From Dermacentor variabilis (lineage: Eukaryota; Arthropoda; Arachnida; Ixodida; Ixodidae): a stretch of DNA of 64,000 nucleotides. The notes below the pieces were generated by a model that did no database searches, was not told where the DNA came from, and saw only the letters and a program-made list of their open reading frames with translations. Of this stretch, positions 22,151 to 33,270 are shown piece by piece. Position 1 is the stretch's first letter; each line of letters starts with the position of its first letter. The translations under genes and the position numbers were made by a program. The DNA is taken from positions 212,827,678 through 212,891,677 of the forward strand of contig NC_134568.1 of the NCBI RefSeq assembly GCF_050947875.1, read 5' to 3'.

Positions 22151-24087
22151 AAACAGTTAGAGACATAGACCAACCAAGGTAAATACACATAGTAGCGACG
22201 CTTCCACAGAAACCCATACGCTCAAAAAACGGCGGTTCATCGGGGGTTCATTGTGCTTAGCGCAATCTGTGTGAGCAGAGAACACTTCCGGTTTAAGAAA
22301 AAATAATGTGACGCCATGTCCGTTAAAAGCAGAAGTGACGTCGGCGCGAAATTTGTTTTCGGTGGCCTGCCATTATAGCTGTACATTGAAATTCCACGAC
22401 CTTCGACTTCATGGACGTCCCGAGCTTTCAGCAAAGAAAGCGATGCAGCCGAAGGTCAGCCCTGCGAGTGTCGAAATTGTACCGCTGCACAGAGCGTGCT
22501 TTTTTTGGAGGGCGACGAAAGCTTTGGGCGTATAGTGCTGCTCCCATCGTCGGACGCCAAGCCCGTCGGCCACGCAGTCGCAAAAAAAAAAAAAAAAGAC
22601 AGCTAAATTAAACGATTATCTGGTGGTCGTAACTCACTACTTTTGAGTGAGCAGGTTAAGAAATGATGAAAGAACCATCGCCATCAAATTCAGGCAAACG
22701 TCGACAAGCAAGGCAACGCAACGTGTGAGGGGGGCGCATTGTTACAGTTGAACTTTACTAGCGCCCCTTTCTGCAGACTTGAAGAGAAGCATTATAAGTG
22801 ATAGCGGCCTTGACTCTTATGGTGGGCGATGAAAACAAGGGTTTATTGATAATGATCAAGTGAAATAAAGCTGTCTTTTGTCTACTCGTCAAGCGCATTT
22901 ATTATTGAATATGAATTTTATTTTCCTTGAATTAATCTGTGTCTCGATTTAACTAAAAAAAAAACACCTTTTCCTTTCCGAATGCTTGTTCCCTACACAG
23001 ATTGTCGCGCTTCAATCGCTGCTCGTGTAGCCACCCTTGCTGATGTAGGCGACAGTTTGTTCTGCACGGCCTTTCACCCGAAGCTTCGCGACCTATTTGG
23101 ATCGACCTGGGACCGACTGACACACAGAAATATTGACACCAGAAATTGCTTGCAGTACGCTAAGAGTACACTATGCATGCTAATTGCATTAAAACACAAT
23201 TACCGCAACAGTATTTCAATCAATCTAATACCTTAGCTCTTCTAGTGCAATCACTAGAAGAGCTCAAATGCGCCACCTGCGTACCGCGCAGTGGACTAGA
23301 TCCGAGCGGCCCGTAACATGCCACTCTGCGTCTATCTGACCAAGAACGTGAAAAGCGTACTGAGCAGAGTCTTAAGGAAGCATGGCCCACATTCATGCTA
23401 CGATTTTCGCAGAATCTGAGATATGCAATCGCCGAAACCTGTTCCGCCGCTCGCACTTGCTCTAATCGGCTGCTAACCATTTTACTGCGAAAGCTTGCCA
23501 AGCTAGCAGCAAAGGTGTCTGCTCCTGATTCACAATGAAAGACAAAATTATTGCATATTTATAACCGGAGCGATGTAACCGACTGTGTGGAGCAATATAA
23601 TTGTGAACCTTAGCCGCACATCAATTCAGTTGAAGCGCTTCGCCATCAAGGAAAAAACCCGAAACCATTTACGTTATCTAACAAAGGTTCGAACGCGATT
23701 TCCTTAGCACGGCAGCCCTAAACTGTACCTATTAAAACCATGGACTATACGCGCTGGCGTAAGTTGGCGGGAAAATGGTTAGAGACGCAGACAGACCCCG
23801 GAAAATGGGTAAGATATCTTAAGAATGCTAATCCCGTTAAAACGCTTTACGACATGCTTTCAGCTTTCTGCTATTACACGTTATCTCGCCCAGTTGCAGG
23901 GATGTTATATCGTCGGGTTTCAATAAAATCATTTTAATGCTCCCAGCAGGAACCCCTGGCTTTGATGGCATAGGAAATACAATGTTAAGTATATTGTGTC
24001 AAGAACCTTCTAACGGTAAACTAAACTTAGTGAACTATTCGATTAAAAACGCATGGATACTTGATCAGCGGAAGGCGGCTGAAAGAG
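22151..24087. other. Non-coding stretch, no feature recognised
   Basis: Several short ORFs without motifs. A small perfect palindrome, agctcttctagtg/cactagaagagct, sits at 23235-23263. An A-run lies at 22576-22590. Confidence 0.35.
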
Positions 24088-24242
24088 TTGAACGAAAAAA
24101 CCAGTCAAAAACACAAAGGACATGAGGAGAGGTTCACACCACAACGACTGGTGTGAACCTCTCAAAAAAAAAAAAAAACCAGTCGTTGTGGTGTGAACCT
24201 CTCCTCTTGTCCTTTGTGTTTTTGACTGGTTTTTTCGTTCAA
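24088..24242. repeat. Long hairpin, 64-bp arms
   Basis: The left arm 24088-24151 is the reverse complement of 24179-24242 with one mismatch. The 27-base loop contains a poly-A run and a further inverted copy of the gaggttcaca word. The right arm is followed by taccaactggcccag (24248), a word also seen beside the hairpin at 50031-50162. It looks like a snap-back duplication of a repeat, and no transposase is associated. Confidence 0.8.
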
Positions 24243-24414
24243 GTATGTACCAACTGGCCCAGATTTCAACCCTTCTGCAAGGCTGAAAGAGTACCATTAC
24301 TTAAAGAAGAAAAAGGGGAGGGGGAAGTATATGAGCTGCATAATGTCAGACATATGGCCCCGATTTCTAATGTAGTCTAGCTGATATATATATAGTTCGT
24401 CTGGGCCATATAAC

Positions 24415-26185
24415 AAGTTATCTTAACGAAAATGAGCTATTCAATCCCAGTCAAATTGGATTTAGGTCTGTCTGTTCAATCTGGAATGCGTATACAGACA
24501 TTGACAGTCGAATTCAACTTTCACGGTGCAAGAACCAATATGTGGCGTTTGTTACTCTTCGATTTTAATAGACAGAATACAATATCACAGCTTCCGTGGA
24601 TGTACTGGAACATGAATAACTCTATTTTTAACGGATTGAGAATTTCACTGCAGTCAAGGCGGCTTTTCTTCTCATAGGTACAAAAAAACACCACGTATGC
24701 CTCAGGTTTGTCCTCTCACCGGGTTTCCTGAATATCACGCTTTGCACAGTCCCACGACACCAATGTTTTAGAACTTACGGTTACGCTGATGACGTTGTAT
24801 TTCTTGCCAAGGCTGAGAACATTCATTCATTTTTCCAGATATTGCAGGCACACTCTAGTAATCCGCAATCCTGGTTGGATAATTTACTCATTACCCTCAG
24901 TGTTAATAAGTGTGCGGTCTTCCTTGTGACTGACCCAGTGCGTAAATGTTATACGGCAAGTACAATAAGTTCAGTTGCCTTGGTGTAATTTGTGACGGAT
25001 CTCTGAATTGGCACCCCAAATTGATTATGTTGCTGTACGATCGGATCACTGCGACAGTTGAGCAACCGTAGATCGGGCATGCGTAGAAAGGTACTTCTTT
25101 ATGATATACAAAATATGCCGCCCATCATGTCCTGGAACTCGGCTGCGTTTTATTTTCCGGGTCTCCTGCCGCGTACAAGCTTGGAGCGCTGATGCTCTTA
25201 GAACGAAAAACGTTGAGCTTGTGCATAGGCCGGCCCAAGTTTGTGGCAAACACTGTATTGCACCCGGAAGCGAGAATTCCGTCTCTTTCGTGCCGACTTC
25301 ACCTGCTGACCATAGGATGTTTTCTAAGACTTTATGACTAATCTTTGAGACGATCGCAAATAATATCATTCACAAACACTTATCTTTTTTTTCCTGTTCA
25401 TTGACCTGGATTCGCACACACTCCAGGTTATATTATTGCAAATTTTATTAGACCCACTTGATGAGAAAATTATACATACGTTCTCAACTAATGATTATTC
25501 TGGCTCCTTGGAAATATATTCAGCAGTATATTCCCAAACAATGCTAAGCTACTCCCATATAGCATTCTAAATGGACTACATTTAGTTAAATTAGCGACAA
25601 TTTCAACAAACGTTGTCATTGTAAATAACGCATCAGAGTGTGAAGTAATCTCAGGAGTTTTTGTCCGGAAATTGATTGACGTTTCTCTTTCCAACTGCCA
25701 GGTTTTACACTTATTGTTTGGTAGAGTTCATAGCAGCAATTCTTGCCCTGCATAAATTAAGTGCTCCAAATACTCCAGAGAATATTGTCACAGATTGTCT
25801 CTCTGTATCTTAGTCTGTTTCCGCGTCCGGTAACTCTCCTCTATTACGACTATTCCATTATCTATACTCCCTGCTCACTTGCGATGTATTGGACTAATTT
25901 GGGTGCTTGCTCCCAAAGGTTTGCTCCTGAATGATACTGCGGACTCATTGCCAGGACGGCATATAACGAACCCGATCTTCCCCCACTGGTACCATTATCT
26001 GCATATTTCACTGCGGTTAGATTCCTGTACTGTTAAACAAGCGTCGCCTAACCCCGTCTTAACCGTTTCTCCTGAGTATCAACACCTCCTACATCCCTGG
26101 CGCTGTAAATCATTCTATACACGCAGGCTTGAGGTCTCCCTAACAAAATTACGCTGTCGGATTTTCTGTCTGAATTTTTATCGAC
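24415..26185 (+). pseudogene. I/Jockey-group LINE ORF2 remnant (U copy E)
   Basis: Seen with several frameshifts: FNPSQIGFRSVCSIWNAYTD (finger region of reverse transcriptase, about 24443-24502), SRIQLSRCKNQYVAFVTL, the catalytic motif YGYADDVVFLAKAENIH (about 24778-24830), NKCAVFLVTDP, and KYLGVICDGSLNW (about 24965-25010). Then come an RNase H-like part with an ISTNVVIVNNASECEVISG stretch (about 25598-25655), LLLNDTADSLPGRHITNP, and the C-terminal SLTKLRCRI (about 26125). Family knowledge: ORF2 of such elements joins endonuclease, reverse transcriptase, RNase H and a C-terminal finger. The first half (endonuclease) is absent. Its C-terminus is interrupted by another LINE tail and resumes at 26548. 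Dead copy. Confidence 0.7.
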
Positions 26186-26547
26186 ACCTCAATCATTAAC
26201 GCTCCGTCTACTACAAACGAATACCTATCCCAATCCGTCGCTTTTACATAAAATCTATCCGGATACTTACACCAATGCTACCTGCCACGATTGTGGAGAA
26301 ATAGCCGCGTTGGACCACATGCTCTGGCGGTGTGCCCGGTCACGCTCTATCATCGCTAACAGCTCGGCCAGATGGGAGGCGGTTCTCCGCAGCCCTCTTC
26401 TGGCTGACCAACTCTGGGCTGTCCAGCAGGCCCACGATGCGGCCGAGAGGCTCGGCCTTCCGGTTCCCACGTGGGAGCGGCCCGCTTCGTGAAGACTCAC
26501 GATCTGCAGGACATCATTAAAGTTTTACCATACCATATACCATACCA
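26186..26547 (+). mobile_element. LINE 3' end inserted in U-E
   Basis: The frame contains TCHDCGEIAALDHMLWRCAR, a C-x2-C...H-x4-C finger, followed by WEAVLRSPLLADQLWAVQQA and GLPVPTWERP before a stop, a short 3' UTR and an (ACCAT)n tail (26524-26547). This is the C-terminus of a different tick LINE family. Sequence on both sides joins up in copy F (31455-31480), confirming that it is an insertion. Confidence 0.65.
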
Positions 26548-26830
26548 GTCTAGTTCTCGGCATTCCCCCCTCTGCATTTTCTATAACTAGCTGCAAACAA
26601 TAGATCACTTCGTTTTCTCCTGCCGCGGCTTTACTATACTGAGAAAAAGAACGTTCCAAGTTAACTTTAGCAAAATTGGCCTGGATCTGACTATTTCCTT
26701 CATGCATTCATTATGAGTTTTCACTCTCTGATACACTCACAGGTATGTTTGCGCCGCCGTCTAGAAATTTTATATTAATTCGAAACGCTTGCCCAATAAA
26801 TATCACTCTTTTATAATAATTATTTTTAGT
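26548..26830 (+). pseudogene. LINE ORF2 C-terminus in U-E, continued
   Basis: Contains TIDHFVFSCRGFTILRKR and LDLTISF, the finger and terminal helix expected after LTKLRCRI. Closely similar to 31470-31800 in copy F. Confidence 0.6.
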
Positions 26831-27029
26831 ACATTCAGGCTACTTCATTCATTTTCTCGCATTTGTCGCATTGAATTTTGCAGTGTTTGCGAATTGGGAA
26901 GTGACATTTAATTTTGACATTTTTTTTAGCGTTATCAACCTGAGCCTTAGTCAATATCACATAGTGGGTATGCAGCACACATTCAGAGGACAAGAAAAAG
27001 CAGAGCAGCTCGTGTTCTGAGACAGTAGA

Positions 27030-27485
27030 AAAATGAAAAGGAGGACGTGCACACCAAGGTTCCATTTCATGTGTCACTGCACCTTTGTGGCTTGCATAAG
27101 CGTCAAAGAAGTTCGCAAGGAGTCCGGTCGAGCTACCGAAAGCACGACGGAAAGCATGGGCCCCGTCACGAGAACCTCTGGGCCTTCGAAGCACCGGAGA
27201 GACCATGGATGCAGCACCCTCGGCGCCGGAGCTTGCGGTGGTTGCCTGGGCTCCCTCGGAAACGGCAACCATGAACGATATCGCACCGCCGCCAAAGTAG
27301 CGGCTCAAGCTAAGCTGCCATTTCTGCTCACGCCGACGCTCGCCACGTTGGACGCTTTCCTCGTGCTCGCGGCAATCTCGGTCACGCCGGCCGTCCCTGC
27401 GACCGCCATGTGCTTCAACTTCATCACGGGCCTGGTCTTGTGCACCATTACCAGCGCTTTGGACGAGCCCAATCCACCGCACTAG
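27030..27485 (+). pseudogene. Conserved membrane-like frame of unit U, copy E
   Basis: The plus-strand frame 27033-27485 runs KEVRKESGRATESTTES, a Gly-rich linker, KVAAQAKLPFLLTPTLATLD and a hydrophobic stretch with ISVTPAVPATAMCF and ITGLVLCTITSALDEPN, then stops. The frame beginning MDAAPS lies one base out of register just before it, as in the other copies. A ctaataaaatctttttatc polyadenylation-like signal follows at 27694, matching the one near 50250 in copy C (minus strand). The substitutions between copies mostly leave the hydrophobic frame hydrophobic. Function unknown. Confidence 0.4.
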
Positions 27486-28099
27486 TTTGGGCGGCCGGCG
27501 TCGCACAGCTGCCCCAAAGCCGAGGCGGCTTCTTCCACTTTAGCTGCCGTGTCCGTGGTGCCTGACAACTTGGGGCGCCAAGCGCGGACTTGCAGAAGGC
27601 GAACTGATGGCATAGCGTCAACGTTGTAGCTATATTGTCGCAGCTGTTTTTATATCTTTGCAACATTGCAAAATAATTATCCAATGATATTGCGCTAATA
27701 AAATCTTTTTATCCCGGCCTTCGATGTTATGCTCTGCTTTTCTAAATGATTCTGTACCGCTGTTACAAAAGGTTAGATAAGATTTAAACTAGAAAATAGG
27801 TCGACCCCTTACCTTCAACTGAGAGCTAAGAGAACGAAGAATCGCCGAAACGCATATACTTTGCAAAGAACTTTGCAGCTTTACGTTTCTAGCAGCCATC
27901 GTCATCTTCCTCGGCCATCTTAACATACATGACGCGTTCCGGCGCGGGTGTCTCGTGCCTCGTGTCTCGTGACACGTGCAAGGTTAGAAGCAAAAATGAA
28001 TACAAGAGAGCTGCTTCTGCTCTTGCTATAGGTCCGAACGGTTCTCAGGTCTTTCGCTCGCCGACTCACTCATTGTTGTAGTCGACCTAACCTCGATCC
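27486..28099. other. Shared 3' flank of U-E and U-F
   Basis: Contains the AATAAA (27695) and then a stretch (27790-28099) matching 32850-33150 in copy F, including cgttccggcgcgggtg and ctcgtgtctcgtg. No coding frame was recognised. Confidence 0.5.
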
Positions 28100-28198
28100 C
28101 TATAGCGTGGTCAACCGGGCGTGATTGTACGGCGAGCACAACATCATGTACGAGGCCGTGAAGGAGAGACCGACGACCAGCGCATAGGGCCTGGGCAT
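28100..28198 (-). pseudogene. Short hydrophobic frame, head-to-head with the U frame (copy E)
   Basis: The minus-strand ATG at 28198 opens MPRPYALVVGLSFTASYM, ending after SPYNHARLTTL. The corresponding frame in copy F (33268 downward) keeps PYALVVGLSFTASYM unchanged although the DNA differs at silent positions within it. A single transmembrane helix is predicted by eye. Resemblance to the C-terminal region of SLC13-type transporters is possible but unproven. It may be an exon of a duplicated host gene. Confidence 0.3.
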
Positions 28199-28232
28199 TG
28201 TTGCATCGTGCACAGTATTCAACACCATATTA

Positions 28233-28589
28233 GACAGTTTTAGCAGAGCGCTTGCTTGCGCTCCGCTCCGCACACGTTTCACGCGCACCGGTGACTGCAT
28301 AGAATGCATTGATTTCGCTTATCTAACTAGCGCGTCTCCCAGAGACGTCACTGACGTGCTCTAAGCTTGGCGGTAAAACGATTACGAAAGCACCTACACG
28401 CTCCCTGACGCACCGCTAAATCAGGTTCCTAGCGGAACGTGGTCAGCGTCCCACGTTCCTCTGCCGCTATTTGTGCTGTGTGCACGCGCGTCAGAGTTCC
28501 CGGTAGCGTTTTGCTGAGCGGCTGCGTGCCAATTGTTGTGATAAGCCGGTCTGAGCGGAGCGGACCGTAAACGCTCTGCTAAAGCTCTC
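28233..28589. mobile_element. MITE with TA target duplication
   Basis: The inverted ends GACAGTTTTAGCAGAGCG (28233) and, from the other side, GAGAGCTTTAGCAGAGCG (28589 inward) are flanked by TA at 28231-28232 and 28590-28591. It is about 357 bp, non-coding and GC-rich near the ends. It is related to the larger element at 48791-49324. It looks like a non-autonomous Tc1/mariner-type element. Confidence 0.75.
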
Positions 28590-28591
28590 TA

Positions 28592-28761
28592 CTAATGGAG
28601 GCATTGCTCAGTCCCTCAGCGTTTATTCCATCCTCTTTCTCTTTTTTTCACGTGGCCCCAAGCCTGCGCATGTAATGTCGCTGCAGTCGGCAGCGACGCC
28701 TTATATAACACATCCACTCTTTCAAAAAGAAAAGAAGATAACAAGGAAAAACTGTTGTCCA
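28592..28761 (-). repeat. Probable LTR remnant after the minus-strand gypsy element
   Basis: Directly after the pol stop, read on the minus strand, come a purine-rich tract (gaaagagtgga), then tgtgttatataaggcg and an AATAAA (ggaataaacgctgag). This fits the polypurine tract and the start of a 3' LTR, which is cut off by the MITE at 28589. No second LTR was found. Confidence 0.4.
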
Positions 28762-31310
28762 TTACTGCATGACGTATTTCTGCAGCTTCTTCGGTGTGTT
28801 TTTATTACGGGCGCTTCTTCCCACGCGCGCTTCGCATCCAGTTAAAGGAAATGAAGCTTGTTGTGTGTGCTCTGCAGCAGGTGGTTCTGGGTCCAGGGGT
28901 GGATTTTCATAGTTATCCGCGCTTGATGCGCCAAGTTGTGATGCATGATTTACAGCTGCAATAGCTGAATAATCGGATGCCGGTGACCGGTTCATGACAG
29001 CACAGGTACTGAATTTCATTTTGCTGATAGCTTCACGGGGAATGGCCGTTAATATGGAAGCATTCCACGCACGCCCATCTTCCAAGAGGTAAGAGGAGGG
29101 TCCGCGCTTTTCAATAATTTTCTTGGGCGCAGAAAACATTGGAGATAGCTTCCCATGAACTGCAGCTAATTTAACTCGCACGTAATCAAGAACGACCAAG
29201 TTGGGTTCCTTGGCTCCGCGCTTTTTCATCGGTTTAACTCTTCGACTTCATTTGCTTGCTCTTGATGCACTCTCTCAACTGCTGTAGTGTCTTTGAAGTG
29301 TCCGTGCTGAAACATTTGTCAGGCAATCCCACAATGTCGAGTCTCGTTCGTCGTTGGCGTCCATGAAGAAGAATAGCAGGCCCAACCCCAGCAATCGCAT
29401 GAGGCATCCAGTTATGTAGTTTGCAGGTAATCAAACATCGCAGTTGTTATATCACGTCGTTCTGAAAGAGACAATTGAAGAGGTGATTTTAATACTCTGT
29501 TAAATCTTTCAACCAAACGATTAGCTTGCGCGTAATACACAGAAGAGTTGTAATGCGTGATTCCACGATCTGTGAGGAATTCTTCAAAATTCGCTGAAGC
29601 AAATTGTGGTCCATGGTCGGATACGATACCACGTGGATATCCTTCTCTTGAAGAAAGCTCGACTAGGATTTTTTTCACTGTAGACGTGGTCGCATCGCGT
29701 ACGAAAGCCACCTTTGGCAATTTGCTGTAATTGTCAATAAATGTAATAAAAAAACGGCAGTTGGCTGAAGCTTGCATGAAACATCCCACAGTGCCTACAG
29801 CGACTTTTCCCAGGCTTTCTCGGGAAGCGTGACGGGTCGCATTGGAGCTAAAGATGAACGTGTTGATTTGACACATGACTGGCAGGGTTACAGATGTGGG
29901 CGCAAGCTCTTCAATGTGATTATCCATGCATGGCCACCAGAACGACTCTCTTAGACGAGCTTTGGTACGACTAATTTCTGGGTTTGACTCATGAGCCTGA
30001 TCCATAATTTGGCGTGTCAGAGTTGTAGGCACGACAACCCTATCACCCCGGTACAGAATGTCTTTAACAGCAGAGAGTTCATAGCGCACACAAAAGTAAG
30101 GTAGCAGATTTTTGGCAAGGATGTCTAGTCAGGCCAAGAAGTAGTGGTAAATTGCTTAACTTGAGAGATACCGTGATCGGCGGCGCTTGCTTCCTGAAGA
30201 TCTTGCATGGTAGCAACTGAGCACAAGAGACATATAAGTTCTTCTTCGGGTGCATCGTGGTTGAAGCGCAGTACGGGCAGCCGGGAGAGTGCGCCAGCGA
30301 CGGCGTTTTCGCTACCCTTCCTGTATTCCATGATGTAGTTGTAGCACAGAAACGGTGATGACCAGTGCGCAATCCTTAACGGACGGTGACCTGTGCCTTT
30401 CGTTGAAAGGAGCGTAACCAATGCAGCGTGGTCTGCCGCAAGATGAAAGGTCAGCTCCACAGGTAAACGTGCGAGTGCGCGCAGGAATAGACGCAGGCAA
30501 GGGCCTCACGTTCACTGACTGAGTACTTCCGTTCATGCGGTGGCCGAGTACGTCAGGCGAACGCGACAGTTTGCAGGGGTGCTCCGTTATCCTGCTGCAG
30601 TACAGCACCTAATCCGTATCCTGAGGCATCAGTTGTAACGTACACAGGTAACTGAGGATCAAAAAGTTGAAGAACTTCGCACGATATTATCAACGTTTTC
30701 AGCTGCTCGAAGCCGCTTTGTGCTGCCGCAGGCCACGTGCAAGGCTTATTTCTTCAAAGCAAAGTACGCGTTGGCTCCACAGCATCAAAAAAATACGAGA
30801 TAAACTTGGAGTAGAAGCATTCAAGTCCCAGTACCGAGCGAAGTTCATTGATATCTTTAGGTGATCGTGCCTTGGTTATCTCCTCGATAGATGACATCAG
30901 TGGCAATAACCCTTTGGCGCTGACAATATGGCATAGGAAAGCCAACTCTGCGACGTCAAAACCACATTTATGGTTGAGCCTCAGGGCAGCATCAGAGAGC
31001 CTTTTGAAAACAGTGCGCAAATTGACTAAGTGATCCTCTCGGCAGCGTCCATACATGATTATGTCCTCAATCTAAAGTATGACGCATTTGCATCCTTTGA
31101 GGATCACATGCTCCATCTTCTGAAACGCTGACGGTGCCGATGCAAGTCCAAAGCAAACCCTCTTCAAGCGAAATAGTCCGTCGTGCGCTATAAACGTCGT
31201 AATGTCACAGCTCTCTGGACTTAATGGTAACTGATGGTACGCAGAAGCTAAATCTAGCTTGGAGAATCGCTGTGCACCAGCCAAGCTGTTCAAGCGCTCC
31301 TCAGTTTGTT
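28762..31310 (-). mobile_element. Ty3/gypsy retrotransposon, 5'-truncated, minus strand
   Basis: Order on the minus strand: reverse transcriptase from FSKLDLASAYHQLPLSPES (31267) with FGLASAPSAFQ; a region with CGFDVAELAFLCHIVSAKG and ELRSVLGLECFYSKFISYF (31056-30754); RNase H with FHLAADHAALVTLLS and YRKGSENAVAGALSR (30460-30290); integrase zinc finger and core with FFITFIDNYSKLPKVAF and YPRGIVSDHGPQFASANFEE (30089-29412); integrase C-terminus to 28762. Gag, protease and the first part of RT are absent. Frames are broken at least near 31060, 30610, 30120 and 29430. It lies between U-E and U-F. Confidence 0.85.
29412..30089 (-). pseudogene. Ty3/gypsy integrase core
   Basis: The longest open piece of the element (225 codons). 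It starts in the spacer before the integrase and contains ARLRESFWWPCMDNHIEELA (zinc-binding region; the usual C-x2-C is replaced by VTLPVMCQ, so one cysteine is missing). The core has TFIDNYSKLPKVAF (first catalytic aspartate, D), IVSDHGPQFAS (second D) and a region where AQANRLVERFNRVLK stands for the usual NGxxERxNRxLK. The DD...E triad can be traced. It continues in another frame from 29434 to 28762 with the C-terminal DNA-binding part. A frameshift and the missing N-terminus make it inactive. Confidence 0.8.
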
Positions 31311-31325
31311 ACAAGGAAAAATGTC

Positions 31326-31984
31326 GTCTAACCCCGTCTTAACCGTTTCTCCTGAGTATCGAGACCTCCCTATACCCTTCGCGTAGTAAATAATTCTACA
31401 CACGCAGGCTTGAAGTCTCCCTCACCAAATTACGCTGTCGGATTCCCTCTCTGAATTTTCTACCGACCCCAGTTTAGTTTGCGGCACTCCACCGTCTGCC
31501 TTTTCTGTAACGAGGTGGCAAACAATAGACCACTTCGTTTTCTCGTTCCGCGCCTTTACTATACTGAGAAAAAGAGCCTTAAAAGTTAACCTTCGCAATA
31601 TTGGCCAGGATCTGACTATTCCGGTCCCACTTTCATTATAAGCTTTCACTCTCTGATACACTCACAGAAATGTTTGCTCCACTGCCTAGGAACTTATTAT
31701 TGATTCAAAACGCTTGCCCAGTTAAATGTGATTCCTTTATAATAATTATCTTTAGTACATTCAGGCTACGTCATTCCTTTTCACGCATCTGTCGCATTGA
31801 ATTTTCCAGTGTTCGCGAATTGTGAAGTGAAATTTATTAAGCAATATCAACATGAGCCTCAGTGAATATCACAATGTGGGTATACACCACACGTTCAGAG
31901 GACAAGAAGAAGCAGAGCCGCTCGTGTTCTGAGACAGTAGAAAAACGAAACGGAAGACGTGTACGCAAAGGTTACATTTCATTT
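31326..31984 (+). pseudogene. LINE ORF2 C-terminal remnant (U copy F)
   Basis: Matches 26050-26185 plus 26548-27050 of copy E: ctaaccccgtcttaaccgtt, the SLTKLRCRI frame and then the DHFVF finger. The join with the gypsy fragment is at about 31311-31325. This copy lacks the LINE-tail insertion seen in E. Confidence 0.6.
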
Positions 31985-32120
31985 GGTAAACTCCAATGCG
32001 CAAATTGTTAATTCCCTTGTTATTGTTATTAATTTTATGCACCTAATTGAAGTCCCGATTCATGGCCAATCCCCCACTGTGGGTGCGTGCCACGGCCACT
32101 CAGGACAACAACAACAACGG
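31985..32120 (+). mobile_element. Short LINE 3' end with (CAA)n tail inserted in U-F
   Basis: Relative to copy E, about 135 extra bases contain gattcatggccaatccccca and ctcaggacaacaacaacaac. This is the 3' end and tail of another LINE family, with the unit resuming at gcacctttgtggcttg. Confidence 0.55.
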
Positions 32121-32139
32121 CACGGCACCTTTGTGGCTT

Positions 32140-32665
32140 GTATAAGCGCCAAAAAAGTTCGCAAGGAGGCCGGTCGACCTACTCAAAACACGACGGAAAG
32201 CAGGCGCCCCGTCACGAGAAGCTCTGGGTCTTCGAAGCACCGGCGAGTCCATGGATGCAGCACCGTCGGCGGCGGAGCTGGCGGCGGTGGCTTGGACTCA
32301 TTCGGACGCGACAGCCATGAACGAGATGGCGCCGCCGGCAAAGTACCGGCTCAAGCTTGGCTGTCATGTCATTTGTGCTCACGTCGACGCTCGCCACCTT
32401 GGACGCTTTCCTCGTGTTCGCCGCCATCGCGGTCACGCCGGCCGTCCCCGCGTCCACCGTGTGCTTCATCTTCATCACGAACCTAGTCTTGACAACCATT
32501 GGCAGCGCCTTCGACGAGCCCGATCAACCACATAGGTTTGGGCGCCGGCGTCGCACAGCTGCCCCGACGCCGAGGCGGCTTCTTCCAATTCAGCTGCCCT
32601 GTCCGTGGTGCCTGACAATTTGGGGCGCCAAGTGCGGACACGCAGAAGGCGAACAGATCGCATAA
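32140..32665 (+). pseudogene. Conserved membrane-like frame of unit U, copy F
   Basis: The MDAAPSAAELAAVAW frame opens at 32251 and reads through PPAKYRLKLG. The hydrophobic frame opens at 32357 with MSFVLTSTLATLDAFLVF and IAVTPAVPASTVCF, then ends as an Arg/Pro-rich tail at 32665. A small local change (tgtcatgtcatt for tgccatt) separates the two frames differently from the other copies. An ataaaatg polyadenylation-like signal follows near 32749. Confidence 0.4.
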
Positions 32666-33148
32666 TGTCAACGGGATATCAGTTCTGTCCAATCCGATTT
32701 CAGATTTTTGCAATATGACAAATGAATTATGCAATGAGACAAAGCAGATAAAATGTTTTTAACCCGGCCTTGGTTGTTATGGTTTGCTTTTCTGACATGA
32801 TTATGTATCGCTGCTACAAGAAGTTAGATACGGCTTAAACTAGAAATTAGGTCGTCCGGTTATCTTGAAGGGAAAGTGAAAGCTGAGAGAAAGAAGAATC
32901 GCCGAAACGCGTTTTCTTTCCCAAGGACTTTGCAGCTTTACGTTTCTGGCAGCCGTCGTCATCTTGCTCGGCTGTCGTATATAAATGGCGCGCTCCGGCG
33001 CGGGTGCCTTGTGCTCGTGCCTCGTGTCTCGTGCCACGTGCGAGATTAGACGCTATAATAACGAACAATAAAAGAGAGCTGCCTCTACGCTTGCTATCGG
33101 CCCGAACGGTTCCCAGGTCTTTCGCTCGCCGACTCACTCATTGTTGTA
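32666..33148. other. Shared 3' flank of U-F
   Basis: Corresponds to 27486-28099 of copy E; contains no recognised gene. Confidence 0.5.
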
Positions 33149-33149
33149 G

Positions 33150-33268
33150 TGGATCTAACCTCGGTCCCTCTGACTTGGGCACCCAGACGTGATTGTACGG
33201 CAAGCACGACGTCATGTACGAGGCCGTGAACGAGAGACCAACGACCAGCGCATAGGGCCAAGCCATGA
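33150..33268 (-). pseudogene. Short hydrophobic frame, head-to-head with the U frame (copy F)
   Basis: The minus-strand ATG at about 33267 opens MAWPYALVVGLSFTASYM and then CLPYNHVW, the counterpart of 28198-28100. Here the frame stays open further than in E. The plus-strand gypsy element starts within a few bases of its ATG. Confidence 0.3.
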
Positions 33269-33270
33269 TG

